Assembly (NCBI RefSeq): GCF_000430505.1
Contig: NZ_KE387153.1
Location: 449,200 to 513,199, forward strand
Length of the DNA: 64,000 nucleotides
Reading direction: 5' to 3'
Origin: Eisenibacter elegans DSM 3317
GTDB taxonomy: Bacteria > Bacteroidota > Bacteroidia > Cytophagales > Microscillaceae
Position 1 is the stretch's first letter. The number at the start of each line of letters is the position of its first letter. This document shows positions 26,937 through 36,523 of this stretch, piece by piece. Under the pieces are notes generated by a model, which was not told where the DNA came from, ran no database searches, and saw nothing but the letters and a program-made list of their open reading frames with translations. Both the position numbers and the translations under genes were made by a program.

Positions 26937-28232
26937 TTATTTGATTTGCAAGGGGTGATTCAGCGCCATTTCGGTATAATAAAACGCTCCTTCGCGCCTG
27001 ATAAAGATAGATACGACCTTGCCCTCTTTTTTGTGTAATAGGTTGTAGATACCACTCATCCTTAGGTCAGAAGCTTTAAAATTGTCAAGTGTAATGATTT
27101 CATCGCCTTCTTGTAGGCCTGCCAACCAAGCCGGGGAGTTGACTTGTGTGTAAGACACTTTGTAGCGGTTATAGTCGGGCGCTTCGGCGGTAAGATACAT
27201 TCCGCTAGTATTGTAGCTAAAAGGCTCTTTGAATCGTTTGTTGGGCCGTAGGCGCACCCATTCGTTTACATAATTGATGGTTAGGTCAAAGCGTTTGAGC
27301 AAATTGTAGCCGATGCTGCCATTGCGGTCTATACTTTTATACCGTTTGGAAAGCGAATCAGGAAAAGTAGCGATGACCTGTTCGAGTTGATAATGCCCTA
27401 CTTTGATTGCTGGAATACGCCCTAGCTGTCCATAAATCAGCCCTCCCATCCCAGTACCTATATACGAACTAATAGCTTCTTCGGGCGCTACAATGGTAGG
27501 ATGTGTGTTTTTTTCGAGCGAAATCGCATGGCCTGCCCCAATATCAAACAACAGCCGTAGTGGATGCGCTTGATTATCATCATATTTTACTTGTACGGGG
27601 AGGGATACATAGGGTTTGAGACCGACGACCTCTACCGGTATTTGCACTGTCTTGCGGTCTTTGCGCTGTTTGTAGTAGTGGGGGTTGTAGAAAACCACCT
27701 GCCTCCTTGGATAGTCTACCTTGACAATAAAGCGACTGAAGATGTCATAGCCCAAGATGCCGTGAATTTTGACTCCGGCGTATTCTGAGAGATAGAGTAC
27801 ATCTTCACTCAAAACAAGTAGGCTATGTCTGCGTGTAATAATCTCCTCTCCTATGGTCATTTGTGGGATATTAGACACATAAGCTCTTAGGATAGTATCG
27901 CCGCTATCGTCCTCAATGGCAATGTCTCGATAATGGGGCAGATTTAGCTGCTTGCCCAACAACGTATCGGTGATGATGCTATAGCCCGCTCCTGTATCTA
28001 GTACAAAGTTGAGCGTATCCTGAAGCCCCTCTACTAGGACTGGCAGGACTATCAGGTTGTTATGTTGTTTGAACTCGATATTGGCATAGCGCACCCCCTT
28101 ACGCTTGAAACCAAAGCCCATGTAGTCTTGGGCGTGATGGTTTTCTTGTGCCCATAGCATACTTGCTGGAGCGCTAAAACAGCTTCCAAAAATAATACTG
28201 ATGTAATAGTACAGAAAGACTCGAACACACAT
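26937..28232 (-). CDS. Retropepsin-like aspartic protease with PDZ domain
   Basis: The chain is 431 residues from the ATG at 28232; a longer frame from 28322 has no signal peptide at its start, while this one does. Two pepsin-like repeats follow, each with the aspartate motif: FVLDTGAGYSIITDTLLGKQ near residue 79-98, and LRLLFDIGAGHAISLEKN in the second domain. A PDZ domain makes up the C-terminal 90 residues, with the PAWLAGLQEGDEIITLD carboxylate-binding loop. Two aspartyl domains plus PDZ suggest a membrane-associated or periplasmic protease that recognises extended C-termini. The exact substrate is unknown. Confidence 0.78.
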   Translation of the reverse strand: MCVRVFLYYYISIIFGSCFSAPASMLWAQENHHAQDYMGFGFKRKGVRYANIEFKQHNNLIVLPVLVEGLQDTLNFVLDTGAGYSIITDTLLGKQLNLPHYRDIAIEDDSGDTILRAYVSNIPQMTIGEEIITRRHSLLVLSEDVLYLSEYAGVKIHGILGYDIFSRFIVKVDYPRRQVVFYNPHYYKQRKDRKTVQIPVEVVGLKPYVSLPVQVKYDDNQAHPLRLLFDIGAGHAISLEKNTHPTIVAPEEAISSYIGTGMGGLIYGQLGRIPAIKVGHYQLEQVIATFPDSLSKRYKSIDRNGSIGYNLLKRFDLTINYVNEWVRLRPNKRFKEPFSYNTSGMYLTAEAPDYNRYKVSYTQVNSPAWLAGLQEGDEIITLDNFKASDLRMSGIYNLLHKKEGKVVSIFIRREGAFYYTEMALNHPLQIK

Positions 28233-28540
28233 TTGACACCATAATATTGATTTGACAATCAAGAAGGTATCGGAGCGCCTGCTCACAACACTAATATAGC
28301 TAAAAATCAATTGAATACCCAAATTGTTCTACCTAGTTGTTCAATATTTCGTCGCTATGCTTTTACAGCCTCTATTTTTTACTAAAATAGCTTGTCAATA
28401 GTATCTTTGTATGTGGTGAATTGCCTGATTTAAGGCTTCTCAGGGATTTATTTTCTTGACTATCAAGGACTTTCAGTAATCTTGTTGAGGGTTATCATCC
28501 CCCCTCTAAAACCCTTATTGGCGCTGACATCTCATTGAGT

Positions 28541-28939
28541 ATGTGGTCTAGGAAAAGTATTTTTACCCGCTGTATGGCGGCTTTGTTGGCCATCCACTTT
28601 CTCAATTTTAGTGTGGAAGTAGAAGATATCTTGGGCGGCGCTAACCCCGAAGATACTATTGAGCACAACAAGCCTACTTTTTCTTATAAAAACGACATTG
28701 AAAGCCTTTCGGAACTGATTGCCGAAGTATGGTTTGAGATGGACGAACATACTTTTCCTGATCAAGAGGGCGCAGAAGGTGAGCGTAAAAGAACAAAGGC
28801 CAAAGATTTTTGTTTTGCAGATATCTGTTGGGGCATACTTCCCTTAACAGATGGTTACCAACTTCTTTATCCTGCCAACAATAACCCAGACTTCCAAGGG
28901 CCTCCCCAAGACATCATTCCTCCTCCCCCAAAAGCGTAA
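28541..28939 (+). CDS. Small secreted or membrane protein, function unknown
   Basis: This 132-residue protein has a basic N-terminus and one hydrophobic helix (about residues 10-25), then an acidic stretch including the NDIESLSELIAEVWFEMDEH phrase. This matches a small family seen in Bacteroidota with no assigned function. A Pro-rich tail ends the chain. It starts at the ATG at 28541; an in-frame TTG two codons earlier is also open. It lies in a gene-poor stretch between the retropepsin and the barrel remnant. Export is inferred, not shown. Confidence 0.6.
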   Translation: MWSRKSIFTRCMAALLAIHFLNFSVEVEDILGGANPEDTIEHNKPTFSYKNDIESLSELIAEVWFEMDEHTFPDQEGAEGERKRTKAKDFCFADICWGILPLTDGYQLLYPANNNPDFQGPPQDIIPPPPKA

Positions 28940-29126
28940 TCCAGCGTTTTGGTGCGGCTATGCACGTACCACATAATTTATAAGTTACTGACTTTCAATA
29001 CCTTATACACAATTCCATAGTCTCTATGGTGATGATGATAGACCTATGCCTCGATACGACTCAAGTGTTGGGGCTAAGGGATTGATGATTTGAAAAATAT
29101 TAACATAATTTTATCAATACTGGATT

Positions 29127-29373
29127 ATGCGACCATTCTTATATAACCCTACCGTGGCTTTTGTCATTGTCTTTCTTTGCTTTTTTCGTCTTCAGGCGCA
29201 AACCTCTCGACAAGACACGACACAATCTCAAAGTAATCTGTCCTTGATTTCCCCTCAGGGATATCATTTCTTTGGCTTTCAAGGCCAATTATCAATTCCG
29301 TAACAACCGTAGCCGTTTTGCCTCTTTTCAAGAAGCCGACCGGGTAGAACTGGGCGTTGGGTTGATTTATTAG
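29127..29373 (+). pseudogene. Remnant of an outer-membrane beta-barrel protein
   Basis: The ATG at 29127 begins a signal peptide (LQAQ cleavage-like end) and about 57 codons, ending in a stop near 29307. Overlapping in another frame is ISLAFKANYQFRNNRSRFAS, continuing to ADRVELGVGLIY and a stop at 29371-29373. That is the pattern of the last strands of an outer-membrane barrel, with the C-terminal aromatic residue. The middle of such a protein is missing, so an internal deletion plus frameshift left only both ends. Confidence 0.5.
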
Positions 29374-29411
29374 GTGCTTACACGCCGTTGGTGCTGAAGC
29401 ATGAGGCACTG

Positions 29412-29535
29412 ACACACCACCGGGCATTTTCCAAATCCCACAATTATACCCAGATTCACAAGATAATGAGACCTCAGCGTATCTCGGAGCTGGAACTCCG
29501 AGATACTTTTCCAAAAATGTACAGCAGCGTGTAAA
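29412..29535 (+). repeat. Dispersed hairpin repeat, family 1 (copy e)
   Basis: This is the clearest copy: TTTTCCAAATCCCACAATTAT, then CCCAGATTCACAAGATAATG, the AGACCTCAGCG phrase, a 24-base hairpin ATCTCGGAGctggaaCTCCGAGAT at 29481-29504, then ACTTTTCCAAAAATGT and a GCGTGT end. The copies at 31.8 kb and 46.0 kb share the hairpin in the same orientation. Confidence 0.7.
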
Positions 29536-29559
29536 TCTCCCCCCCCACCTAAAATAGAA

Positions 29560-31092
29560 TTACGACCATTCATCTACCATTACTTTGTAGGTAGGGTCTT
29601 CTACGATATTGACATCAATGATTTTATCGGCGTTTTGGAGCAGACGCATACAATCGGGGCTTAAGTGCTTGAGTTGTACCTTTTTGCCAACCTTATGATA
29701 GCGTTCTGTGATTTTGTTGAGAGCTTCAATGGCTGACATATCCACTACACGGCTTTCAGCAAAATTGATGACTACCTCCTCAGGGTCATTAATAGGGTCA
29801 AATTTTTCATTGAATGTGGCCACAGAAGCAAAAAATAACGGACCATAGATTTCGTAATGTTTTACACCCTGTTGGTCGATGTGTTTACGTGCTCGGATGC
29901 GCTTGGCATTATCCCAAGCAAATACCAACGCAGAGATAATCACCCCAATCACGACAGCCATAGCCAAGTCATGCAACACTACTGTTACAAAGGTAACCAT
30001 CAACATCACGAAAATGTCTGAGCGAGGCATCTTATTGAATGTACGTAAACTCGCCCACTCAAAAGTGCCTATAGCCACCATAATCATCACGCCGGTAAGG
30101 GCTGCCATAGGAAGTTGCTCTACCAAACTGGCACCAAACATGATAAAGACCAAAAGCATCACTGCGGCCACAATGCCTGAGAGCCTAGCGCGTGAGCCAG
30201 AAGAGATATTGATTAGACTTTGGCCAATCATTGCACAACCACCCATGCCAGAAAAAAGACCCGATAGAATATTGGCCACCCCCTGGGCAACAGCTTCTTT
30301 GTTGCTGCGGCCTCGGGTTTCGGTAATTTCATCTATAATATTGAGTGTCAGTAAGCTCTCAATCAGGCCTACCCCCGCCATAATGCCGGCATATGGAAAG
30401 ATGAGTATGAGCGTTTCGATGGTAAAAGGAACTTGGGGAATATGAAAAGGCGGGAAACCACCTTGTATGGAGGCAATATCACCTACCGTTTTGGTATTGA
30501 TACCCAACAACGCTACAAGCCCAAAGATGACCAAAATAGCTACCAAAGATGAGGGTATGGCCTTGGTCAACTTGGGTAAACCCCAGATGATGCCCATCGC
30601 CAAAAGCACCATCCCCGTAAAAGTATACAGTGCTTCTCCTCTCAACCAAACACCAGAAGCATCTTTGAACTGGTCAAATTGGGATATAAAAATAATGATA
30701 GCCAAACCGTTGACAAAGCCAAACACTGCTGAGTGAGGCACAAGGCGCATAAACTTACCTAAACGTAAAACGCCAGCACTTACCTGTAGTAAACCGGCTA
30801 AAATCACAGTAGCGAAGATATATTCTACTCCATGCGACTTGGCTAAAGTAATCAATACGATGGCGATAGCTCCGGTAGCGCCAGAAATCATCCCCGGGCG
30901 GCCACCTAGTATAGAAGTTACCAAACCCACCATAAAGGCGGCATACAAGCCTGTAAGTGGAGATAAATTAGCCATCAAGGCAAACGCGACAGCTTCAGGA
31001 ACCAATGCCAACGCAACGGTAAGACCTGCGAGTATTTCGATTTTGTAGTCTACTTTTTGTGATAAGTCGAATAGATTTAAATACTTATTCAT
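29560..31092 (-). CDS. SulP family anion transporter
   Basis: This 510-residue inner-membrane transporter has about 10-12 helices over residues 1-400, with the SulP signature LTVALALVPEAVAFALMAN near the N-terminus and a GMGGCAMIGQSLINISSG motif in the middle, followed by a C-terminal STAS domain (about residues 420-510) with FAESRVVDMSAIEALNKITE. SulP proteins move sulfate, bicarbonate or other anions, and the substrate cannot be told from sequence. A carbonic anhydrase or other partner is not adjacent. It stands alone, with a long intergenic region on its upstream side. Confidence 0.88.
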   Translation of the reverse strand: MNKYLNLFDLSQKVDYKIEILAGLTVALALVPEAVAFALMANLSPLTGLYAAFMVGLVTSILGGRPGMISGATGAIAIVLITLAKSHGVEYIFATVILAGLLQVSAGVLRLGKFMRLVPHSAVFGFVNGLAIIIFISQFDQFKDASGVWLRGEALYTFTGMVLLAMGIIWGLPKLTKAIPSSLVAILVIFGLVALLGINTKTVGDIASIQGGFPPFHIPQVPFTIETLILIFPYAGIMAGVGLIESLLTLNIIDEITETRGRSNKEAVAQGVANILSGLFSGMGGCAMIGQSLINISSGSRARLSGIVAAVMLLVFIMFGASLVEQLPMAALTGVMIMVAIGTFEWASLRTFNKMPRSDIFVMLMVTFVTVVLHDLAMAVVIGVIISALVFAWDNAKRIRARKHIDQQGVKHYEIYGPLFFASVATFNEKFDPINDPEEVVINFAESRVVDMSAIEALNKITERYHKVGKKVQLKHLSPDCMRLLQNADKIIDVNIVEDPTYKVMVDEWS

Positions 31093-31919
31093 TAGTGTTT
31101 TGGGGTGATATTACAGCATTTGGCCTTCAAAGCCTTTTTTAACTAGCCGCAAAGGTAGCGCTTTCGTTTTAGAATGACTAACAAGTTGTATTAATCCAAT
31201 AAATAACCTCGTAGAGTACTATTTTTAACGGAAGTAATAACGATTTATATTATTTAATAAAATTATATAAATTATAGTGAATAATTTTTAAAAAGTACTA
31301 ATCAATAGCTCTTGTAACTCTTTAAAATTCTTTTCATCTATTCTAAAATACCGCTTTTTGCCTTGCTAAATTATTAAAAATATTCAAAAAAAAGCCCTAT
31401 ATCGAGCTAAATATAAGACCTGTACTTCTGGCCTAGTGCCAGCGTAAAAATCAGCTGCTATGAGTTCAACGCTAAAAACTTGAGCAAGCTCTTACATGTT
31501 CTTTAAGTACTGCTCAAGCTAGCCAGAAGTTATCTCATCAAGGTAGTAAATTGTACTATTTAAATAATACACACAATCCAAGGCTGAGCACATATGTCAA
31601 GAGGTTTTTGATTTCAGGGTTTACAGGATTTGATTTTCTTGATTATCCAAGATTTTCAGCGGCAACATTTCCCAAACCAATTGTGATTGGGTGTAAATAA
31701 TCACAAACCCTGAAGGGTTCAAAGCCTCCAAGGTTCGTATTAGAAAAACAGAATGTTTAGTGCTTGCTTAAAATTCTCTTCTCAATACCAAAGCACTACT
31801 TTTTGAGCGCCACGCTGAAAATTTATACCAAGATTCACAAGACAATGAGACCTCAGCGTATCTCGGAGCTCCAGCTCCGAGATACTTTTCCAAAAATATC
31901 CGGTGGTGTGAGCACGCTC
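31093..31919. other. Gene-free 0.8 kb gap built of repeats
   Basis: No supported gene is present. From left to right it holds an AT-rich stretch; a family 2-type repeat with CTAGTGCCAGCGTAAAAATC (about 31425-31505); a TTTTCTTGATTATCCAAGAT phrase (31635) with relatives at 28.44 and 9.9 kb; an AACCCTGAAGGGTT hairpin near 31705; a second family 2 copy (31745-31795); and a family 1 copy ending in the perfect hairpin at 31860-31883. It separates the divergently oriented promoter region of sulP from the 3' end of the tricorn-like protease. Confidence 0.6.
31800..31915 (+). repeat. Dispersed hairpin repeat, family 1 (copy f)
   Basis: ATACCAAGATTCACAAGACA and ATGAGACCTCAGCGTATCTC precede the perfect hairpin ATCTCGGAGctccagCTCCGAGAT (31860-31883), then ACTTTTCCAAAAATATCC and a GGTGTGAGC end. 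This copy is nearly identical to copy e over the central region. Confidence 0.7.
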
Positions 31920-34900
31920 TTAGTTTATCACCTTCATCAGTTCTTCAATAGCACGCTCCAGCTGTTGGTCTTGTCCTTTGCTGATGCGGTGGGGTTCGTT
32001 TTTGAGGACAATATCGGGTACGGTTTGGTTGTTTTCGAGCCACTCGCCTTTTTTGTTTTTGGCACTGACAGGTACCGAGCCCCATCGGGTGGCGCCATCT
32101 TGCAGCAACTCCCATCCGGCGAAGCTACACGTGCCCGGCACGGGCATCCCGATCATCTTGCCGATGCCCAAGTCTTGATAGCCGCAGGCAAAGCAATGCC
32201 CATCGCTGTAGTTGGCTTCATTGACCATCGCCACGGAGGGCTTTGTCCAGCGGAAGTTTGGCTCATAGCCTACAGAGCGGCTTTCGATGGCATAGTCCAA
32301 AAACTGCTCTCCGGTGAGGAACATAGCCAAGTCAGCGACAAGGTCGCCGCCACCGTTGAAGCGCGTGTCGATGATGATGCCCTTGGTATCGTGGAATTTG
32401 CCCATCACCTCTTCATACACATTGCGGTAAGGGCCGTCGCTCATTCCGGGGATGTGTACATAGCCCAGTTGGCCATTGCTCAATCGGGCGACCTCTTCTT
32501 GGTTTTGGCGAACCCAACGTCGGTAGAGCAGGCGATTTTCTTCGGCTAGGGTAATGGGTTTGAGGGTGATTTGTTGTTTGTTTTTGCTGCCGGGCTGCGC
32601 CACCTCTATCAAGACTAGCTGTCCGGCCTTGCGGTTGAGCAACTTGGCAATATCTTGGTTGTTGCCAATGGTTTCGCCGTCGATGGTTTCGATGATCATC
32701 CCGGCTTTGATGGGGCTGTTGGCCTTGTCGAGTGGTCCACCGCGCAACACCTCGGCAATGCGGATACCCTCGCCGGTATAATCATAGTCCATCAAAATAC
32801 CCAGTGAAGCCGTGTTGTCGCCGTTGGTGCTGGAAGCGATATAGCTTGACCCTGCGTGCGACACATTCAGCTCGCCCAGCATTTCGGAGAGCAGCTCGGC
32901 AAAATCGTAGCCTGACCCGATGGCCGGTACTTTGGCTCCATAGGCTTTGCCCAGCGCCTCCCAATCGGCGCCGTGCATATCGGAGATGTAGAACATCGTC
33001 TGATTGCGGCTCCAGACGTGCTCAAACATCACCCGCCGCTCCGCCGCCACATCGAGGTTGAGCTCACTTTGGATATTGATGCTTTCGCGTTTGAAACCCT
33101 CCGGATTGATTTTGGACAAACGCCCATCGGCCAGCAAGAAGAGTGTTTTCATCTCCTTATCCCAAGCTAGGCTGCCATAGCCCGCATCGAGCGCCAGTTC
33201 CATCTTGGTTTCCTTGGTACGCAGGTTGGTGCTCCAGAGGTTGTACCCTTTCTCAAACCTAGCGAGGTAAAAGAGCTTCTCCCCGTCTTTGGAGAGCACC
33301 GCATCTCCTAACGATGAGGAGTGCACGGTCAATCGTGCCTTGCGGTCTGCCAAACCTTCAAAGTCAAACACCAGTGGTTTGACCTCGTCTTTGTCTTCTT
33401 TCTTGTCTTTTTTGTCCTTCGATTGTTCGCGTTCTTTTTTCTCTTTCTCTTCCAGCTCTTTGAGCAAGGCCAAATCTTCCTTACTTAGGTTAAACCTGTC
33501 CCACGCCGCTTGGTCAAAAAAGAGCATATAGGCATCGGCCTGTTTGCTGCCACTGTTGGCATAGCTGCGCAAGCCGTCGCGGGTGCTGAACCAAAGCATT
33601 TGTTTGCCCTCATTGACCCACTTAGGGCTAAAATCAGCATATCCGCTTTGGGTGAGGTTGCGCATTTTTTGGGAGCCGTCGGCAGCCAACAACACCACTT
33701 CGCCGTTGTGCATCACGGGGCGGTATTCTGCCAGAATCCAGCGGCTATCAGGACTCCAAGTGAAGTATTGGTCGCCGTCGCCCATATAAAACAGCTCGTC
33801 GGGGCTGAGCAAGGTCTGGCTTTTTTTGCTGGCCAGCTGATAGACTTTGAGTGAACGGCGGTTTTCGATATAGGCAATCGCCTTACCATCGGGCGAGTAT
33901 TGAGGCATATATGCATCGGGGGCATCACTCACCAAACGCTCTTCTTTGAGCGTGGTAGCGGCATAAAAATAAGGTTCCTCTTTGCGGGTCTTTTGTACCT
34001 GAATGATTTGCCAACCCTTTTGGCCTTCGCGGGCAAAAAGCAGGCTGTTGCCATCGGGCGAGAAGCTCACAAAGCGTTCCTGTTCGGGCGTATTGGTGAT
34101 GCGTTTGGTCATATTGCCGTCAGTAGTCGATACAAAAACCTCCCCACGCACCACATAGGCAATCTCTTTGCCATTGGGCGATACGGCAAACTCGCGTACA
34201 TTGCCCGAAATGGGTACAATTTGGGTTTGGTTGCGCTTGCTATCAAAGTTGAGGCGGATATCTACCCGCTGCGGCTGCCCCCCCTTGGCAAGGGTGTAGA
34301 GGTCGCCATCGTAGCTGAAGCAGAGGGTGCCCGTGTTGCGGGCAATGCTGAGGTAGCGTACGGGGTGCGTGTTGAACTGGGTGATTTGCTGCCGCTGGCC
34401 GGGGTTGCTGAGCTCAAGCCGGTGTACGTTGAAAGAGCCACTCTCCTCGCTGAGGTAGTAGATGCTTTGGTCGTCTACATCAAAAAGCGGGCTGCGGTCT
34501 TCGCCGGCAAAGGTGGTCAACTGGGTATGCTTTTCTTGCCCCTGCTCATAGAGCCAGATGTCGCGGGTGATGGCCGACTGGTGGTACTTGCGCCAGGTGT
34601 TTTCGCTGCCTTTCTTGTCGTGGTAGACCATCTTCTTGCCGTCTTTGCTGACCTGAACGTCCTCGGCGGGCACTGTCCAGACCTGCGACACGCGCCCGCC
34701 GGTGAGGGGTACTTGGTACAGCTCGGGCTGTGAGCTGGTGGGGTACTGTCGGTGGCTAACCGCATCCTGACGCTGCCCGCCGAAAATCACGTATTGTCCA
34801 TCGGCGCTGAAGCTATAGGGGTACTCTGGGTTGGAGTGGAAGGTCAGACGGGTAGCTGCGCCCCCCTTGGCGGGCATCACAAATACGTCGAAATTGCCGA

Positions 34901-35165
34901 AACGGTCAGAGGCAAAGGCGATGTATTGCCCATCGGGCGACCAAACAGGCATAAAATCATGGGCTTCGTGGAGGGTCAGCGGCACGGCATCGCCCCCCGC
35001 TGCGGGGACTAAAAACAAGTCGCCTTGGTAGGCAAAGGCGATGGTCTGCCCATCAGGAGAGATGGCCGAAGAACGGAACCAGTTCGTGCCCGCCTCTTGG
35101 GCTTGTAATACCGTGCCCGCCCAAAAAAGACAGAGCCACGAGAGGAATAATCGTTGGTACATCAT
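31920..35165 (-). CDS. Tricorn-like S41 peptidase with WD40/PD40 propellers
   Basis: The protein is 1081 residues from the ATG at 35165, with a second ATG next to it; a longer frame to 35255 has no signal peptide. A signal peptide ends with VLQAQ. Residues about 25-600 carry PD40-type repeats (SPDGQTIAF, SPDGQYIAFASD and others), forming beta-propellers as in the Tricorn protease. A Lys/Glu-rich linker (about 577-605) separates these from a second set. The C-terminal third has a PDZ-like segment and an S41 catalytic domain with DTRFNGGGDLV and the region ANYSDGHCFACGYQD. It is probably a cell-envelope peptidase for oligopeptides. Confidence 0.85.
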   Translation of the reverse strand: MMYQRLFLSWLCLFWAGTVLQAQEAGTNWFRSSAISPDGQTIAFAYQGDLFLVPAAGGDAVPLTLHEAHDFMPVWSPDGQYIAFASDRFGNFDVFVMPAKGGAATRLTFHSNPEYPYSFSADGQYVIFGGQRQDAVSHRQYPTSSQPELYQVPLTGGRVSQVWTVPAEDVQVSKDGKKMVYHDKKGSENTWRKYHQSAITRDIWLYEQGQEKHTQLTTFAGEDRSPLFDVDDQSIYYLSEESGSFNVHRLELSNPGQRQQITQFNTHPVRYLSIARNTGTLCFSYDGDLYTLAKGGQPQRVDIRLNFDSKRNQTQIVPISGNVREFAVSPNGKEIAYVVRGEVFVSTTDGNMTKRITNTPEQERFVSFSPDGNSLLFAREGQKGWQIIQVQKTRKEEPYFYAATTLKEERLVSDAPDAYMPQYSPDGKAIAYIENRRSLKVYQLASKKSQTLLSPDELFYMGDGDQYFTWSPDSRWILAEYRPVMHNGEVVLLAADGSQKMRNLTQSGYADFSPKWVNEGKQMLWFSTRDGLRSYANSGSKQADAYMLFFDQAAWDRFNLSKEDLALLKELEEKEKKEREQSKDKKDKKEDKDEVKPLVFDFEGLADRKARLTVHSSSLGDAVLSKDGEKLFYLARFEKGYNLWSTNLRTKETKMELALDAGYGSLAWDKEMKTLFLLADGRLSKINPEGFKRESINIQSELNLDVAAERRVMFEHVWSRNQTMFYISDMHGADWEALGKAYGAKVPAIGSGYDFAELLSEMLGELNVSHAGSSYIASSTNGDNTASLGILMDYDYTGEGIRIAEVLRGGPLDKANSPIKAGMIIETIDGETIGNNQDIAKLLNRKAGQLVLIEVAQPGSKNKQQITLKPITLAEENRLLYRRWVRQNQEEVARLSNGQLGYVHIPGMSDGPYRNVYEEVMGKFHDTKGIIIDTRFNGGGDLVADLAMFLTGEQFLDYAIESRSVGYEPNFRWTKPSVAMVNEANYSDGHCFACGYQDLGIGKMIGMPVPGTCSFAGWELLQDGATRWGSVPVSAKNKKGEWLENNQTVPDIVLKNEPHRISKGQDQQLERAIEELMKVIN

Positions 35166-35301
35166 GAATCGTTGCAAAGGTAGGTAGTCTCTAAAGGCAG
35201 TAAAACTACTAATTCTTTTGGGAATAAATAACGCCCAAGCGTAACGGTGTTGCAAAAATAAAAACTTGGGGATGGTTTTGCAGGAGTGGCGATTTTTTTG
35301 G

Positions 35302-35545
35302 GGCTTTCCCCGCGCAAGCGCGGGGTCGGGCTATCACCAGTAGCTTGCGCAGGTGTATATCAACTCACAGTATAATGCGTAATGTTAATGCCCACGGCAT
35401 GCCTCTAGCCATTTTCAGAAAAGCGACCCTGCGGCTCCGGCGGCGGGGTAATATTGCGGCATGGGATTTCAAAAACACTCGGTGTTGTGTTTATAGACGC
35501 TATCCTAGCACGAAGCCGGAGCTTCGTGCTTGCGGTGCTCATTGC
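35302..35545. repeat. G+C-rich dispersed repeat, family 3 (copy b) and gap
   Basis: The GGGGCTTTCCCCGCGCAAGC phrase at 35302 followed by GCGCGGGGTCGGGCTATCAC and CAGTAGCTTGCG repeats the order seen at 3097-3180. Further along are GAAGCCGGAGCTTCG and TGCGGCTCCGGCGGCGG, which form small palindromes. Besides this repeat and the tricorn 5' leader, nothing is seen in the 35166-35555 gap. Confidence 0.5.
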
Positions 35546-35555
35546 GGGTGTTTTA

Positions 35556-36284
35556 TCATCCTTCGGAGTCTTGTTGGCCACTGACCTCCCAAGTAATACT
35601 CGTTACGCCATATTCGAGGGTCAGTTTGGCGGCTAGCTTTTCCATCGCCTGTTCGTTGTTCCCATCCGACATAATCTGCGCCTCTACATACACATAGGCC
35701 GGGGTGCTGTTGTCACTACTTTTGAGGGAACGGAGTTGTAAGCTTTTGTCTTTCTTGATATGTTTAAGCATCAGGGCGCGCAGATGATTTTCGACCTCTT
35801 CTTTGCAGCGCAGCTTGAAGGTATAATAATAGATGCCGGTATCTTCGGCCTGTTCTTGATTGAAATTCAGGCGGTTGATACGAATGCCTATGGGGCGAAG
35901 CCCTAGGTGCGCCAGCATAATGACGGCGGCGGTCAACACGGCTTGGGCAACCAGCCCTGCACCGGCCAGCGTCCCTACGGCTGCCGAACACCAGATAGTG
36001 GCGGCAGTATTGAGCCCCTGTACGTTCATCCCGGTTTTCATAATCACTCCGGCACCCAAAAAGCCGATACCCGTTACAATCTGCCCCGCCACACGAGAGG
36101 GGTCGCCGGCATTGTCGGTCAATGAAACCGATAACAAAATAAAGGCCGCAGCGCCTACTGAGACCAAGGTATTGGTACGCAACCCTGCGCTTTTTTGGCG
36201 GTATTGCCGCTCTAAACCTATCAACGCACCCAAGACAAATGCGATGGCTAGGCGAAGTGCAAAAATGCTGATTGGCATCATCAT
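35556..36284 (-). CDS. MgtC/SapB family inner-membrane protein
   Basis: This 242-residue protein has an N-terminal membrane domain with about five helices, containing the family phrases RLAIAFVLGALIGLERQ, GLRTNTLVSVGAAAF, GQIVTGIGFLGAGVIM and GLNTAATIWCSAAVGTLAGA. The soluble C-terminal half is of ACT-like type with TSITWEVSG at the end. MgtC proteins affect growth in low magnesium and membrane potential via the F-ATP synthase in pathogens; in free-living Bacteroidota the role is not established. The start at 36284 follows an AGGAGG purine run, a strong ribosome site and rare in this phylum. A stem-loop leader lies just upstream. Confidence 0.88.
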   Translation of the reverse strand: MMMPISIFALRLAIAFVLGALIGLERQYRQKSAGLRTNTLVSVGAAAFILLSVSLTDNAGDPSRVAGQIVTGIGFLGAGVIMKTGMNVQGLNTAATIWCSAAVGTLAGAGLVAQAVLTAAVIMLAHLGLRPIGIRINRLNFNQEQAEDTGIYYYTFKLRCKEEVENHLRALMLKHIKKDKSLQLRSLKSSDNSTPAYVYVEAQIMSDGNNEQAMEKLAAKLTLEYGVTSITWEVSGQQDSEG

Positions 36285-36307
36285 AGTGTTCCTCCTTTTC
36301 TTGAAAT

Positions 36308-36348
36308 GGCCGCAACAGCCTCTTTTCAAGGAAGAGGAAGCGACGGCC
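36308..36348 (-). promoter_or_regulatory. Stem-loop leader upstream of the mgtC-like gene
   Basis: On the minus strand GGCCG pairs with CGGCC at the base and CCTCTT with AAGAGG in the upper stem, spanning 36308-36348, 24 bases before the ATG at 36284. mgtC leaders in other bacteria are often regulated by Mg2+ or by translation of a short peptide, so a regulatory role is plausible. It does not match the yybP-ykoY class as far as I can see. The function is inferred. Confidence 0.4.
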
Positions 36349-36523
36349 TTATGTTAAACAAAATATATGTGCGACTGAATGCACCATAAAACATTGGTGG
36401 ATGTTTGACAGGTGCAAAGGTATGATGAAAAAAATTAACAAACAATTAACATTAAGATAACATTGAGAAAATAAGTTACCTTACCAAAAACTAATCTCAA
36501 ACCGGATACAGTCTCTTAGGTTG

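Noticed and set aside
31764..32549. 261-codon plus-strand frame overlapping the tricorn-like 3' end
   Set aside because: It starts in a dispersed repeat and reads the complement of the S41 domain. No family fits.
33900..34733. 277-codon open frame on the plus strand within the tricorn-like gene
   Set aside because: It is an opposite-strand shadow of the propeller repeats and has no recognisable domain or start signal.
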